In this document: positions 47,789 to 56,119 of the stretch, piece by piece | Numbering within the stretch: position 1 is the stretch's first letter | Layout of the letters: the number at the start of each line of letters is the position of its first letter | Assembly: GCF_036840915.1 (NCBI RefSeq) | Contig: NZ_CP085725.1 | Coordinates: forward strand, 3,286,001-3,350,000 | Source: Flavobacterium hankyongi | GTDB lineage: Bacteria > Bacteroidota > Bacteroidia > Flavobacteriales > Flavobacteriaceae | Reading direction: 5' to 3' | Length of the DNA stretch: 64,000 nucleotides | Translations under genes and position numbers: made by a program | Notes under the pieces: model-generated | The model's database searches: none | Seen by the model: the letters and a program-made list of their open reading frames with translations, nothing else | Told to the model about the DNA's origin: nothing

Positions 47789-47796
47789 CAAAGATA
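47789..47796 (-). promoter_or_regulatory. -7 promoter element of the CpsB-like gene
   Basis: On the minus strand TATCTTTG matches TAnnTTTG and is separated from the ATG by only ACTC. The transcript is predicted to start at or next to the start codon. Confidence 0.5.
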
Positions 47797-47924
47797 CGTA
47801 TTTTTAAATTTTATAGTGTATAACTTAATGTAAACCCATAAAAAAAGCGAATCTTAAAACATCTTTATTATATATGAAACAGAAAAAAGAAAAAGTGTAA
47901 CACTTTTAAGGTAAAGTTGAAATA

Positions 47925-48323
47925 TTAATTTTTAGTAAGACTTTGTAAAAACTCTACCGATATTGGTTTACTTGTAAATAATCGTATACTTTCATCAATT
48001 TTTGCTTTGTAAATATGATAATCATCAACAGTAGTTGATACAATACATAACTCACAGTGATTAATTACTGTTTCAGGTAAAAGTTTAAACATATTTATGA
48101 AGTCAAACCCATCCATTATAGGCATGTAAATATCTAGGAAAATAATTTCTGGCAACATAGTGGGATCGTTTTGATTTTCCACTAAATATTGTAAAGCTAA
48201 TTCAGCTGAATTAAATTCAAGTACTTCGTTTGTTAAGTTGATATTAGTAATTAGCTTGGCTGTTATATAACAGTCAAATTGGTTGTCGTCAATAACCATC
48301 AATTTATTAAATCGTGGTGTCAT
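47925..48323 (-). CDS. Single-domain response regulator
   Basis: 132 residues comprising one receiver domain. The acidic pair (MVIDDNQFD), phospho-acceptor Asp64 (IFLDIYMPIMDGFDF), the Ser/Thr position (IVSTTVDD) and the conserved Lys (TSKPIS) are all present. No output domain, so it may pass phosphate on or bind a partner. It lies in a minus-strand signalling cluster. Confidence 0.88.
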   Translation of the reverse strand: MTPRFNKLMVIDDNQFDCYITAKLITNINLTNEVLEFNSAELALQYLVENQNDPTMLPEIIFLDIYMPIMDGFDFINMFKLLPETVINHCELCIVSTTVDDYHIYKAKIDESIRLFTSKPISVEFLQSLTKN

Positions 48324-48384
48324 AAAATCGTCTTTGTTTAATTTTGTAAAAATATAGTAATCTTCTGTAATTCATTGAAAAACT

Positions 48385-49155
48385 TTATAACTTGATAAAT
48401 TTGATGAATTCTTCTTGTCTTCTTTTTGCGATAGGAAGTGTCATTCCATTAGAAAACTCACAATAGAAGCCTTCTTTTTTAGAAATTTTTACTACATGTT
48501 TGATATTTATTATATATGAGTGGTGAATCCTGAAGAAAAAATTGTCACTTAAAATGCTGCTATATTCTCCTAAGTTTCGGCTAGAAAGTATTTTTATACC
48601 ATTGGTTAGGATAAATTCTGTATATTTTCCTTCTGCTTTGCAAAAAATAATATCTTCTATTTTTAATAACTCAATTTTATCTATAGAAGCAACAGCAATA
48701 TATTCATTGTTACGATGTTTAGAATTTATAGAGTCTATTTGTTGTAACTTTTGGTTTTGAAAACTAATTTCCATTTCTATTGTTTTAATTACTTTGTAAA
48801 TAGAAATTATAATGGTATTGAAGTCTAAAGGTTTTAAAAGAAAATCTACAGCATTACACTTAAAGGCATCATAAGCTTTTTGAGGTTCATCCGACATAAA
48901 GATGAATTTAGGTGTATTAAAATCTAGGTCGGTTATTTGTTTTAGGTTTTTAAGATTTTCAGAACTTGCATGTAAAAAAATTAATTCTGGTTTGTGAAGT
49001 TTTATTAATTCTAAGCTATGAGTAATATCCTCTACAGTTTCAATAATGTTTAATATTAATGAATTGTCTTCACCAAATTTATTTAAAATTTGTGCAGTTC
49101 CTGATTCGTTTTCAATTACAATGGCATTTACTATTCTCATGCTTTTCTTAAGCAT
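48385..49155 (-). CDS. LytTR-type regulator with degenerate receiver domain
   Basis: 256 residues. The C-terminal LytTR DNA-binding domain (about 155-256) shows KIEDIIFCKAEGKYTEFIL, SRNLGEYSSIL, FFRIHHSYIINIKHV and PIAKRRQEEFIKF. The N-terminal receiver is recognisable from its fold pattern and its conserved Lys (VDFLLKPLDF), but the phospho-acceptor Asp is His62 (LIFLHASS) and the acidic pair reads IENES. It should not be phosphorylated in the usual way. A second ATG at 49140 is an equally good start. Confidence 0.87.
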   Translation of the reverse strand: MLKKSMRIVNAIVIENESGTAQILNKFGEDNSLILNIIETVEDITHSLELIKLHKPELIFLHASSENLKNLKQITDLDFNTPKFIFMSDEPQKAYDAFKCNAVDFLLKPLDFNTIIISIYKVIKTIEMEISFQNQKLQQIDSINSKHRNNEYIAVASIDKIELLKIEDIIFCKAEGKYTEFILTNGIKILSSRNLGEYSSILSDNFFFRIHHSYIINIKHVVKISKKEGFYCEFSNGMTLPIAKRRQEEFIKFIKL

Positions 49156-49175
49156 TTAAGCTTTTGTGATTTACT

Positions 49176-49183
49176 CAAATTTA
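49176..49183 (-). promoter_or_regulatory. -7 promoter element of the LytTR regulator gene
   Basis: On the minus strand TAAATTTG matches TAnnTTTG, 20 nt upstream of the ATG at 49155. A TTG lies 24 nt further upstream, longer than the usual -33 spacing. Confidence 0.5.
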
Positions 49184-49347
49184 CAAAAAAGAAATTTATG
49201 TTTTTTGCAATTTTTAAGTAATATGTTTTTAATTACATAAGAAAGAAATAAAATCGTTTTTAAGGGTATTGCCAAGTGTCGTTTATCTAGCTTTACTTTT
49301 TTGGTTATGATTTGTTATAGAATCTTTTCTATGAAAACTAGCTATAG

Positions 49348-49737
49348 TTATAAATTAGAGAAAAGCTTTTCGATTTTTTCTTTTGTCAAAGGTTTTTCAA
49401 TAAAATCATAAACATGTTTAGATTTCATTGCTTTGTTTATGTCATCTGGATCTATTGAAGAACTCAACATATAAACTCTGCATAAGCCTGTTATGGTTGA
49501 AGGAAATTTTTCATAGCGTTCTAAAAAACCAAATCCATCTATTTTAGGCATTTTGATATCAAGAAAAATAATGTCAGGTATTGTCGATTGTGTATTTATT
49601 GTATTGTTAATGTATTCTAGAGCTTCTTCTGCAGATTCCAAAGCAATAATTTCATTATTAGGCATACGATGTTTAATAACCTCAGTGGCAATTAAGCGGT
49701 CAAACATTGAATCGTCTATGATTAATATTGTTTTCAG
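49348..49737 (-). CDS. Single-domain response regulator, no canonical start codon
   Basis: The receiver domain reads, before its first ATG (49707), KTILIIDDS, which supplies the essential acidic pair, so the domain must begin upstream of that ATG. From the in-frame stop at 49798-49800 to 49707 there is no ATG, GTG or TTG. The best candidate is the CTG at 49735-49737 directly before KTILIIDDS, giving 129 residues. Phospho-acceptor (FLDIKMPKIDG), Ser (MLSSSIDPDD) and Lys (FIEKPLT) are intact. It lies just downstream of the TPR-kinase-like gene and is its probable partner. Start by an unusual codon, or a mutation, cannot be told apart. Confidence 0.75.
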   Translation of the reverse strand: MKTILIIDDSMFDRLIATEVIKHRMPNNEIIALESAEEALEYINNTINTQSTIPDIIFLDIKMPKIDGFGFLERYEKFPSTITGLCRVYMLSSSIDPDDINKAMKSKHVYDFIEKPLTKEKIEKLFSNL

Positions 49738-49743
49738 AAGGAT

Positions 49744-49805
49744 GTTTTTAGTTATAATTCGCCTTAATGATTGGTTTAGATTTATAAACTTGAGTTTTTA
49801 GTTAT
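49744..49805 (-). repeat. 12-bp direct repeat at the TPR-protein/receiver junction
   Basis: ATAACTAAAAAC (minus strand) occurs at 49794-49805, inside the last codons of the TPR gene, and again at 49744-49755, just before the receiver coding region. In both places it is read in phase as I-T-K-N. The copies are 50 bp apart. Confidence 0.8.
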
Positions 49806-51305
49806 TTTGATTACAATTTCGTCTAATCTCAAAGCTAGTTCTTCAATACCTTCTAATAGTTTGCTTTTTGAAAAATCCTCTGCTGGTTTTTCTTTTAAAA
49901 GAGCTGTTAGTCCTAATATACTTGCTATAGGCCCACGTATTTCATGCGATTGGATTTGTTTTATTTCAGACAAAATTTGACTGTGTTTTTTCTGCTTTTG
50001 GAGAAAGCTTCTTACAATAAAAGCAAAAATAACTACTAAAACGGAAATAATCAATAAATAAAATAATGTTTTCTTTTCTGATTTCAGCCGAATGATTTCA
50101 AGTTCCTTATTTTTAATGACTAAATGTTTTTCCTTCAGGGATTTTGCCCGTTCTGTTTCTAAAATCGAAAGTTTTTGGCTAGCTTCCATGATTTTTAAGG
50201 AATCGGAAAGATTGGTCTTTTCTTGTAAGGTTTCAAATGCTCTTTTATAATCTTTTTGAAGAGAATAGGCTTCTGTTAGAATTTGTGTGAATTCCATTTT
50301 TGGAGCAATAAACCCTATACTGTCACAAATACTGATGGCTTCTTGGGTGTTTTTTATCGTATTTTGCAATAAATTTATGTCTGAGTGACCTGATTCTTTG
50401 TACATTTCTAAATAGATGCTCCCAATGTTGCCCTTGTTTACCGCAATGGAATTTTTCATGTTGAGTTTTTCGCTCATTTCGAGCGATTTCTTCATGAAGA
50501 TAAGAGCCTTTTTATTTTGTTTTTGTTTCGAATATACGTTTCCGATATTGGTAAGGTTGATGAGTTCGGAGTTTATATTTCCTAATTCCTGATTGATTTT
50601 GAGTGCTTTTTTTAGGTATTCCAAAGCTTTTGGATAGTTTTCTTTATCCATTTCCACGCGTGACATATTGCCCATGCAACGGGCCAAATCGGTTTTTAAA
50701 CCGTAGGATTTAAAAAGTTCAAGGACTTGGGTATAGTAGTTTTTTGCTTTTTTTAAATTTTTCAGTTCGTAATGAATGTTTGCAATGTTTTCAAGTACGA
50801 TAGCTTTGTTTCGGTATTCTTTACTTTGGTCGTATACGGCAAGTGCATTGAAACTGCATTCTAATGCCTTGTCGTAATTTCCTTGTCGTAGATAAATTTG
50901 CGAAAGATTTGAATATACTGCTGCGATTGATTTTTTGTTATTTAACGATTTGTATATTTCGATTGCCCTTTGGTTGTATTCAATCCCTTTTTCAGGATTT
51001 GATGCCGCTAAATGGTTTACAGCCATCATAGCCATTGAAGCTGCTTGCCGATTTTTCAAATTCATTTCGGTGGCTAATTTGTAAGCTCTGTCTGCATATT
51101 CAAGTCCTTTGGAAGGATCGCTGTTGGCATAAGCAAGGCTTATTTTTTCTAACAAGACCACGCGAGTACTATCTTTTTGAGATTTTTTAACTAAATTGCT
51201 TAGTGAATCAATATATTTTATTTGAGGATTAGTTTGCGAAAAAACCACCATCTGAAACAATATCAGTATAAACGTAGCTGTTACCTTTAATTTGTATAGA
51301 TTCAT
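49782..51305 (-). CDS. TPR protein with histidine phospho-acceptor helix but no ATPase domain
   Basis: 507 residues. A signal-like hydrophobic N-terminus (residues 8-22, before SQTNPQ), about seven TPR units (about 60-350; motifs such as YNQRAIEIYKSLNNKKSIAAVYSNLSQIY), a coiled coil, one TM segment (TLFYLLIISVLVVIFAFIV) and a short C-terminal DHp segment with HEIRGPIASILGLTALL. The protein stops at about 70 residues after the TM, so the HATPase_c domain is missing. It cannot autophosphorylate alone and may act as a phosphotransfer hub. The receiver gene follows directly. Confidence 0.82.
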   Translation of the reverse strand: MNLYKLKVTATFILILFQMVVFSQTNPQIKYIDSLSNLVKKSQKDSTRVVLLEKISLAYANSDPSKGLEYADRAYKLATEMNLKNRQAASMAMMAVNHLAASNPEKGIEYNQRAIEIYKSLNNKKSIAAVYSNLSQIYLRQGNYDKALECSFNALAVYDQSKEYRNKAIVLENIANIHYELKNLKKAKNYYTQVLELFKSYGLKTDLARCMGNMSRVEMDKENYPKALEYLKKALKINQELGNINSELINLTNIGNVYSKQKQNKKALIFMKKSLEMSEKLNMKNSIAVNKGNIGSIYLEMYKESGHSDINLLQNTIKNTQEAISICDSIGFIAPKMEFTQILTEAYSLQKDYKRAFETLQEKTNLSDSLKIMEASQKLSILETERAKSLKEKHLVIKNKELEIIRLKSEKKTLFYLLIISVLVVIFAFIVRSFLQKQKKHSQILSEIKQIQSHEIRGPIASILGLTALLKEKPAEDFSKSKLLEGIEELALRLDEIVIKITKNSSL

Positions 51306-51400
51306 AGTTTTTCATTTTAGTTAAAAAGTTAGTAACGTTAAAAATTGGCTTGTTATCGATTCCTTTTTTAGCTAATAGTTTTACTACTTGAGAGAAAGTA

Positions 51401-52591
51401 TTATTTAGGAATTGTGAAAATAAATCTACTACCGTTGTTTTTTTCTGACGTAACTTTAATAGTGCCTTTTAGCGATTCAATTACTTTTTTACAGGCGGCA
51501 AGTCCTAAGCCGCTACCGCTAAATTCGGATTGATTATGAAGCCGTTTGAAAGGCTCAAAAATTATAGCTAGATTATCTTGTTCAATACCAATTCCGTTAT
51601 CTTTTATTTCAAAGATCCATTCTGCCTCATTCTCTTTACAACTAACTTCTATTTTTGGTGTTTTTCCTCCAGATTGATATTTTAATGCATTGGCTATCAG
51701 GTTTTGGAAAATTATTGTTAGTGCAATTTCTGATGAGATTATTGTTGGTAATTCGGAAAGTAATAATTCAGGGCGATTGATAGTATATTCTTTAGTTAGT
51801 CCTTTAAAAATATCACTTACTAGCTCCTTTGTGTTTACTATGGCGTTATGATTATGTGTCATATAGCTTTTTGCATAATCTAGTAAATCTAGAACAAGTT
51901 TGTCCATTCGTTGGACATTTTCGAAGATGAAACTAAAGTACTGTTTGTCTTTTTCATCCCATGAATGATCGTTTTTGCTTTCGAGAAGTTTTAAAAACGA
52001 GTTAACACCTCTTAGTGGAGAACGTAAATCATGTGCAGCTATAAAGGCGAATTCTTCCATAACTTTAGAATGCCCTTCTAACTTTCTTCGATAAGCTTCT
52101 AATAAAAAATTCTTTTTTCTAAGTTCAAGTAAATAGACAACTTGTTTAGCTAAACCTTTTAGAGCATTTTTTTGAATATTTGTTAATTCTTGTATTTTGG
52201 TATTGATGACACTCAACGTGCCAAAAGGAATGCCATCTTCTGAAATGAGAGGAACACCAAAATAGTATACTATTTTTGGTTCTCCTATAACCATAGGGTG
52301 ATTTTCAAATCTATTGTCAATACGAAGATCTTTAATTTCTAAAAAAGCTTCATTCGATTTTATGGTATGATTGCATATAGATTGTTCTATTGGAGTTTGG
52401 TTTATTTCAATTCCAAAATGTGACTTAAAAAACTGACGGTGTTTGTCAACTAAAGTTATTAAAGCAATAGGAGTGTTACAAATTGATGCGGCCATAGCAG
52501 TTATGTCGTCATACATTTGTTCTGGAGAAGTGTCAAAAATTTTATATTCTTCCAGAAGTCTTGAGCGTAATATCTCATTTTCTTTCCACAT
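51401..52591 (-). CDS. GAF-domain sensor histidine kinase
   Basis: 396 residues, cytoplasmic. An N-terminal GAF domain (about 20-155, ALITLVDKHRQFFKSHFG, SICNHTI, YYFGVPLISEDGIPFGTLSVI) is followed by a DHp domain with His187 (AAHDLRSPLRG) and a complete ATPase domain: N box NLIANALKYQ, G1 DNGIGIE, F box FEPFKRLH, G2 GSGLGLAACK. As the only complete kinase in this cluster, it could phosphorylate the nearby DHp-only protein or the single-domain receivers. That link is inference. Confidence 0.92.
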   Translation of the reverse strand: MWKENEILRSRLLEEYKIFDTSPEQMYDDITAMAASICNTPIALITLVDKHRQFFKSHFGIEINQTPIEQSICNHTIKSNEAFLEIKDLRIDNRFENHPMVIGEPKIVYYFGVPLISEDGIPFGTLSVINTKIQELTNIQKNALKGLAKQVVYLLELRKKNFLLEAYRRKLEGHSKVMEEFAFIAAHDLRSPLRGVNSFLKLLESKNDHSWDEKDKQYFSFIFENVQRMDKLVLDLLDYAKSYMTHNHNAIVNTKELVSDIFKGLTKEYTINRPELLLSELPTIISSEIALTIIFQNLIANALKYQSGGKTPKIEVSCKENEAEWIFEIKDNGIGIEQDNLAIIFEPFKRLHNQSEFSGSGLGLAACKKVIESLKGTIKVTSEKNNGSRFIFTIPK

Positions 52592-52898
52592 GGTTTGCCT
52601 AAATATTAAGAATAGTCCTTTTTTAGAAACATTTTAAACTATCAATATCATGCAAGATAATAAAAATATAGGCCCTCACAAAGGCAAAATAACTGAATTA
52701 AAAATCCTTTTGTTTTGAAAAAGCTAAGTTTTTGATGCTAAATATTTTATTTAGTGTTTCAAAAGTTAGTTTTATCTTTTTGAACGTGTTTTTCATTTTT
52801 TAGTATCTTAATTCTTTACATGTAAAAAATCTTGATAGATATTCTAATGTTTTTGAATTGTGCGATTTATTAAAGTTTTTTACACAATCATAAGTTTT
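52592..52898. other. Intergenic region between OmpA-like and kinase genes
   Basis: 307 nt of A/T-rich DNA without a credible ORF. A loose inverted repeat GATTGTG/CACAATT flanks 52856-52892, but no T-run follows on the minus strand, so a terminator is not supported. No clear -7 element for the kinase gene was found. Confidence 0.5.
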
Positions 52899-54821
52899 TT
52901 AGAATATAATAAATTCACTTCTACGATTGATTTGATGTTGTTCTTCGCTACACTCAATACCGTCTTTGCATTGGTTTAGGGGTTGTGTTTCTCCCATTCC
53001 TTTATAACGAAGTCTTTCTTTAGTAATTCCTTTTTTTATTAGCCATTCTACAGTAGCTTTAGCTCTTTTTTCGGATAAAGCCAAATTGTAATTTGTTGAG
53101 GCACGATTATCAGTGTGTGAGCGTATTTCTAAATTTAAATCCGGAAATTCTTGAAGTATAACAAGTAATAGTGCCAATTTTTCTTCTGCCTTTTGGGTTA
53201 TTTCCCATTTGTCTAAATCGAAATGAATGTTTTCAATTTCTAATGCTTTTGCAAGATCTTTTCCTGTTTTAATACTATGTATTTGTTTTGGTAATATAGG
53301 GTTGTAAATAAAGCTATTAGAGTTTTTTTCAATATTGATGAGTTGTTCTTGTGTATGGTAATTTTTGGCTTCAGAACGAATAAATATGTTCTTACTTGAG
53401 GTTTTACCGCTCCAATTATAGTTTCCAATGGTGTCTGTTTCTATCGATTCAATTTTTTTGTATTCATCATTAAATACTGTTACAATAGCTTTGGAAATAC
53501 CTATACCTGTTTCTCTATCGATTATTTGACCCGAGATTTGTAGCGTATCATCATAAACAAGATTTTTATTTTTAGCGAATTTATATATATCATCATATCC
53601 TTTTCCTCCTTGACGATTTGATGAAATGAAACCATAGTTGCCATTAGGGGCTTCTAAGTAGGTAAAGTCATCATAGCTACTGTTAAAAGGGATTCCTAAG
53701 TTTTCTATTTTACTAAAAGAATTATTTAAGGGGTTTAGAGTTGCCTTAAATAAATCCAATCCTCCTAAACCTAAATGACCATCTGAGGCAAAAATAAGAT
53801 CTCCATTGGGTGTTATATACGGAAACGATTCGCGTCCTTCAGTATTTACTGAGTTTCCTAAATTCGAAGGAGTCCCATAAGTACCATCTTCATGTATTGT
53901 TACCACAAAAATATCTGATTGCCCTAATGTGCCTGGCCTATCCGAAACAAAGTATAGTTTTTTTTCATCATTGCTTAAAGTAGGATGTGCACAATTGAAA
54001 TTTGAGCCATTAAAAGGTAATTCGGTTATGTTTTCCCAATGACCATTATTAAAGGTGGCCTTGTAAATTTTTAAAAAAACACTGTTGGTTTTGTTTTTGG
54101 ACTCAGTATCATTTCTAGTAAAATATATTGTTTTTCCATTTTTAGTGAAAACGGCTGTCGATTCATTTCGTTTTGAATTGATGTAAGGGTCAAAATTTTG
54201 TATTTCATTTCCTAATTGACTTTCTGAAATTACCGAAACAAAGTATAAATCAGTAAATGGTTGTTTTGTCCATTGATGTATTTGATTCGTCTGATTTTGG
54301 TTTTTTCTACTACTTGTGAAAATTAAATTTCCGTTATAGAAAACCACACCATATTCACTATATTCTGTGTTGATTCCTGCATCAGTCAGCTCGTATTCAT
54401 TGTGCTCCTGAATTTCAGTATTTGTACTGCTCTTTTGTAAAAATCGAATTCCTCTTGAATCGTTATTTTTTATTTCTGAAAATTTTTTTAAATATTCATT
54501 TGCTTTTTGTTGTTCACCAACTGATTTTAATGATTGAGCATATCTGAAATAGTATTCAGGATCAATAGTGTTAGTGGTTTCAATAGCTTTTGTGTACCAT
54601 TTATTTGCTGTAGAGTAATTTGCATTAAAATAATAAGAATCACCTAGTTTTAGAAAAATTTCAGGAGTACCATGTCCTTTTATTACTGCCTTTTCATAAA
54701 TTTTTACAACGTCCATGTAAGCAAGGTTCTCAAAAGCATTATCCGTTTTTTTTAATAGTGTTTTTTGGGATAAAACTATTGCAGAGGTAAGTAAAAAAAT
54801 GAATATATAGTTATTTTTCAT
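52899..54821 (-). CDS. OmpA-family protein with TPR and PD40/WD40-like repeats (T9SS-associated)
   Basis: 640 residues. Signal peptide (MKNNYIFIFLLTSAIVLSQ), TPR-like units at about 30-120, beta-propeller PD40-like repeats (AHPTLSNDEKKLYFVSDRPG, ESFPYITPNGDLIFASDG), a carboxypeptidase-like Ig segment (about 420-500, ISGQIIDRETGIGISKAIV) and a C-terminal OmpA peptidoglycan-binding domain (IHFDLDKWEI, RSHTDNRASTNYNLALSEKRA, NRRSEFII). This architecture is that of PorE-like proteins that accompany PorP/SprF. It is the third gene of the adhesin-porP-ompA module. Confidence 0.9.
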   Translation of the reverse strand: MKNNYIFIFLLTSAIVLSQKTLLKKTDNAFENLAYMDVVKIYEKAVIKGHGTPEIFLKLGDSYYFNANYSTANKWYTKAIETTNTIDPEYYFRYAQSLKSVGEQQKANEYLKKFSEIKNNDSRGIRFLQKSSTNTEIQEHNEYELTDAGINTEYSEYGVVFYNGNLIFTSSRKNQNQTNQIHQWTKQPFTDLYFVSVISESQLGNEIQNFDPYINSKRNESTAVFTKNGKTIYFTRNDTESKNKTNSVFLKIYKATFNNGHWENITELPFNGSNFNCAHPTLSNDEKKLYFVSDRPGTLGQSDIFVVTIHEDGTYGTPSNLGNSVNTEGRESFPYITPNGDLIFASDGHLGLGGLDLFKATLNPLNNSFSKIENLGIPFNSSYDDFTYLEAPNGNYGFISSNRQGGKGYDDIYKFAKNKNLVYDDTLQISGQIIDRETGIGISKAIVTVFNDEYKKIESIETDTIGNYNWSGKTSSKNIFIRSEAKNYHTQEQLINIEKNSNSFIYNPILPKQIHSIKTGKDLAKALEIENIHFDLDKWEITQKAEEKLALLLVILQEFPDLNLEIRSHTDNRASTNYNLALSEKRAKATVEWLIKKGITKERLRYKGMGETQPLNQCKDGIECSEEQHQINRRSEFIIF

Positions 54822-54831
54822 TTGCTAAAGA

Positions 54832-55764
54832 TTAAAAGAATCGTGGCGCATAAATTTTTTCTTGTTTTGGAAGTAATTCAAATCTTAAGAAAATCTCGTG
54901 TGATCCTGAATTATAATTTGCTAAACGGTTAGAGTCTGTATCGTAGCTATATCCTACTAAAAATTTTTCTGTTAGTTGAAACCCTGTAAGAATACTAACT
55001 GCTGCGTCCCATCTGTAAGATCCTCCAATTATGAATTTGTCATAAAACATTAAGTTTGCAGTTGTGTCTAATTGTAGTTTTGATCCTTGTACTATTTTAG
55101 TTAAAAAAGCAGGTTTAAGTTTGATATCATCGCTTAAACTAAAAACATATCCTCCCATAATATAATAGTTCATACGCTCTTTGACTAATGAGTAAGAATT
55201 ATCATTATAGTGTTTGGTTTCTAGAAAACTAGGTATTGATAACCCTATGTAATGATTATTAGAGTACCAATATAATCCAGCTCCAACATTTGGTGAAAAT
55301 TGATTATCGACATTATTTTGGAATTTTGAATCAGACATATCATAAATGTCCAGTTTGCGATAGTCAATGTTTAATAAATTTGCAGAGCCTTTGATTCCAA
55401 AGGATAATGTATTTAAGCCTATTAAAATTCTGTAAGCAAAATCTATTGAGATGTTATTTTCTACAGAAGGACCAATTTGATCGTTCACAAATGATATTCC
55501 TAATCCTGTGTTTGAAAGTCCTAAAGGGGTATGTGCAGTAAAAGAACTTGTAATAGGAGCACCTTCCAGACCAACCCATTGTGATCTATGTAATCCAAAA
55601 ACACTTAATGCTTCCCTTGTCCCTGCATATGCTGGATTAATAGTTGAGGTATTGTACATATAGTTTGTGTATAGTGCGTCTTGTTGAGAAAAACAAGGAA
55701 GTGATATTCCTATGAATAAATTAAGGATTAATGTGTTGCCTATTTTTTTTAAAATCATCTCCAT
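54832..55764 (-). CDS. PorP/SprF family type IX secretion membrane protein
   Basis: 310 residues. A signal peptide ends near LPCFSQQ; then the typical PorP/SprF start DALYTNYMYNTSTINPAYAGTREALSVFGLHRSQWVGLEGAP, followed by an outer-membrane beta-barrel pattern. SprF-like proteins are needed for secretion or surface attachment of the neighbouring adhesin with a type B sorting domain. It starts 4 nt after the sorting-domain ORF and is 10 nt upstream of the OmpA-like gene. Confidence 0.92.
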   Translation of the reverse strand: MEMILKKIGNTLILNLFIGISLPCFSQQDALYTNYMYNTSTINPAYAGTREALSVFGLHRSQWVGLEGAPITSSFTAHTPLGLSNTGLGISFVNDQIGPSVENNISIDFAYRILIGLNTLSFGIKGSANLLNIDYRKLDIYDMSDSKFQNNVDNQFSPNVGAGLYWYSNNHYIGLSIPSFLETKHYNDNSYSLVKERMNYYIMGGYVFSLSDDIKLKPAFLTKIVQGSKLQLDTTANLMFYDKFIIGGSYRWDAAVSILTGFQLTEKFLVGYSYDTDSNRLANYNSGSHEIFLRFELLPKQEKIYAPRFF

Positions 55765-55768
55765 TTTT

Positions 55769-56119
55769 CTATTTGTTTACAACGTATAGATATCCTGTTT
55801 TTTCTATTTTTTCATTTTGACTTCCATTAGAATTAAAATCATAGTGTAAAACATAGAAGTAAGTTCCTGTAGGTAATTCTTCGTTTTTTGAAATGGTATT
55901 TTGTCCTTCAGATTTACCTCTGAAAACATTTTTTGTATTGTCATATCCTACTGTGTCAAAAACTTTTGCTCCCCAACGGTTAAATATTTCTACAGAGTTG
56001 TTAGGAAAACATTCTATGCCTTCTAAATAAAAAATATCATTATTTCCGTCTCCATCTGGTGATACAGCATTAAATACTTTTACGTGATAAGGTTTGGGTG
56101 TGAGTTGCTGTATTACCAC
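55769..56119 (-). pseudogene. T9SS type B C-terminal sorting domain, out of frame with the adhesin
   Basis: 116 codons from an internal GTG. The core KVFNAVSPDGDGNND, FPNNSVEIFNRWGAKVF, GTYFYVLHYDFN and GYLYVVNK is the gliding-motility-associated type B sorting domain. It has no signal peptide and overlaps the end of the large adhesin ORF in the +1 frame, so it is most likely the displaced C-terminus of that protein. The frame change falls at about 56093-56119, near ACACCCAAACC on the coding strand. One nucleotide less there would join the two. Confidence 0.85.

Noticed and set aside
52856..52892. Inverted repeat after the OmpA-like gene as a terminator
   Set aside because: The stem is short and loosely spaced and no T-run follows on the transcribed strand.
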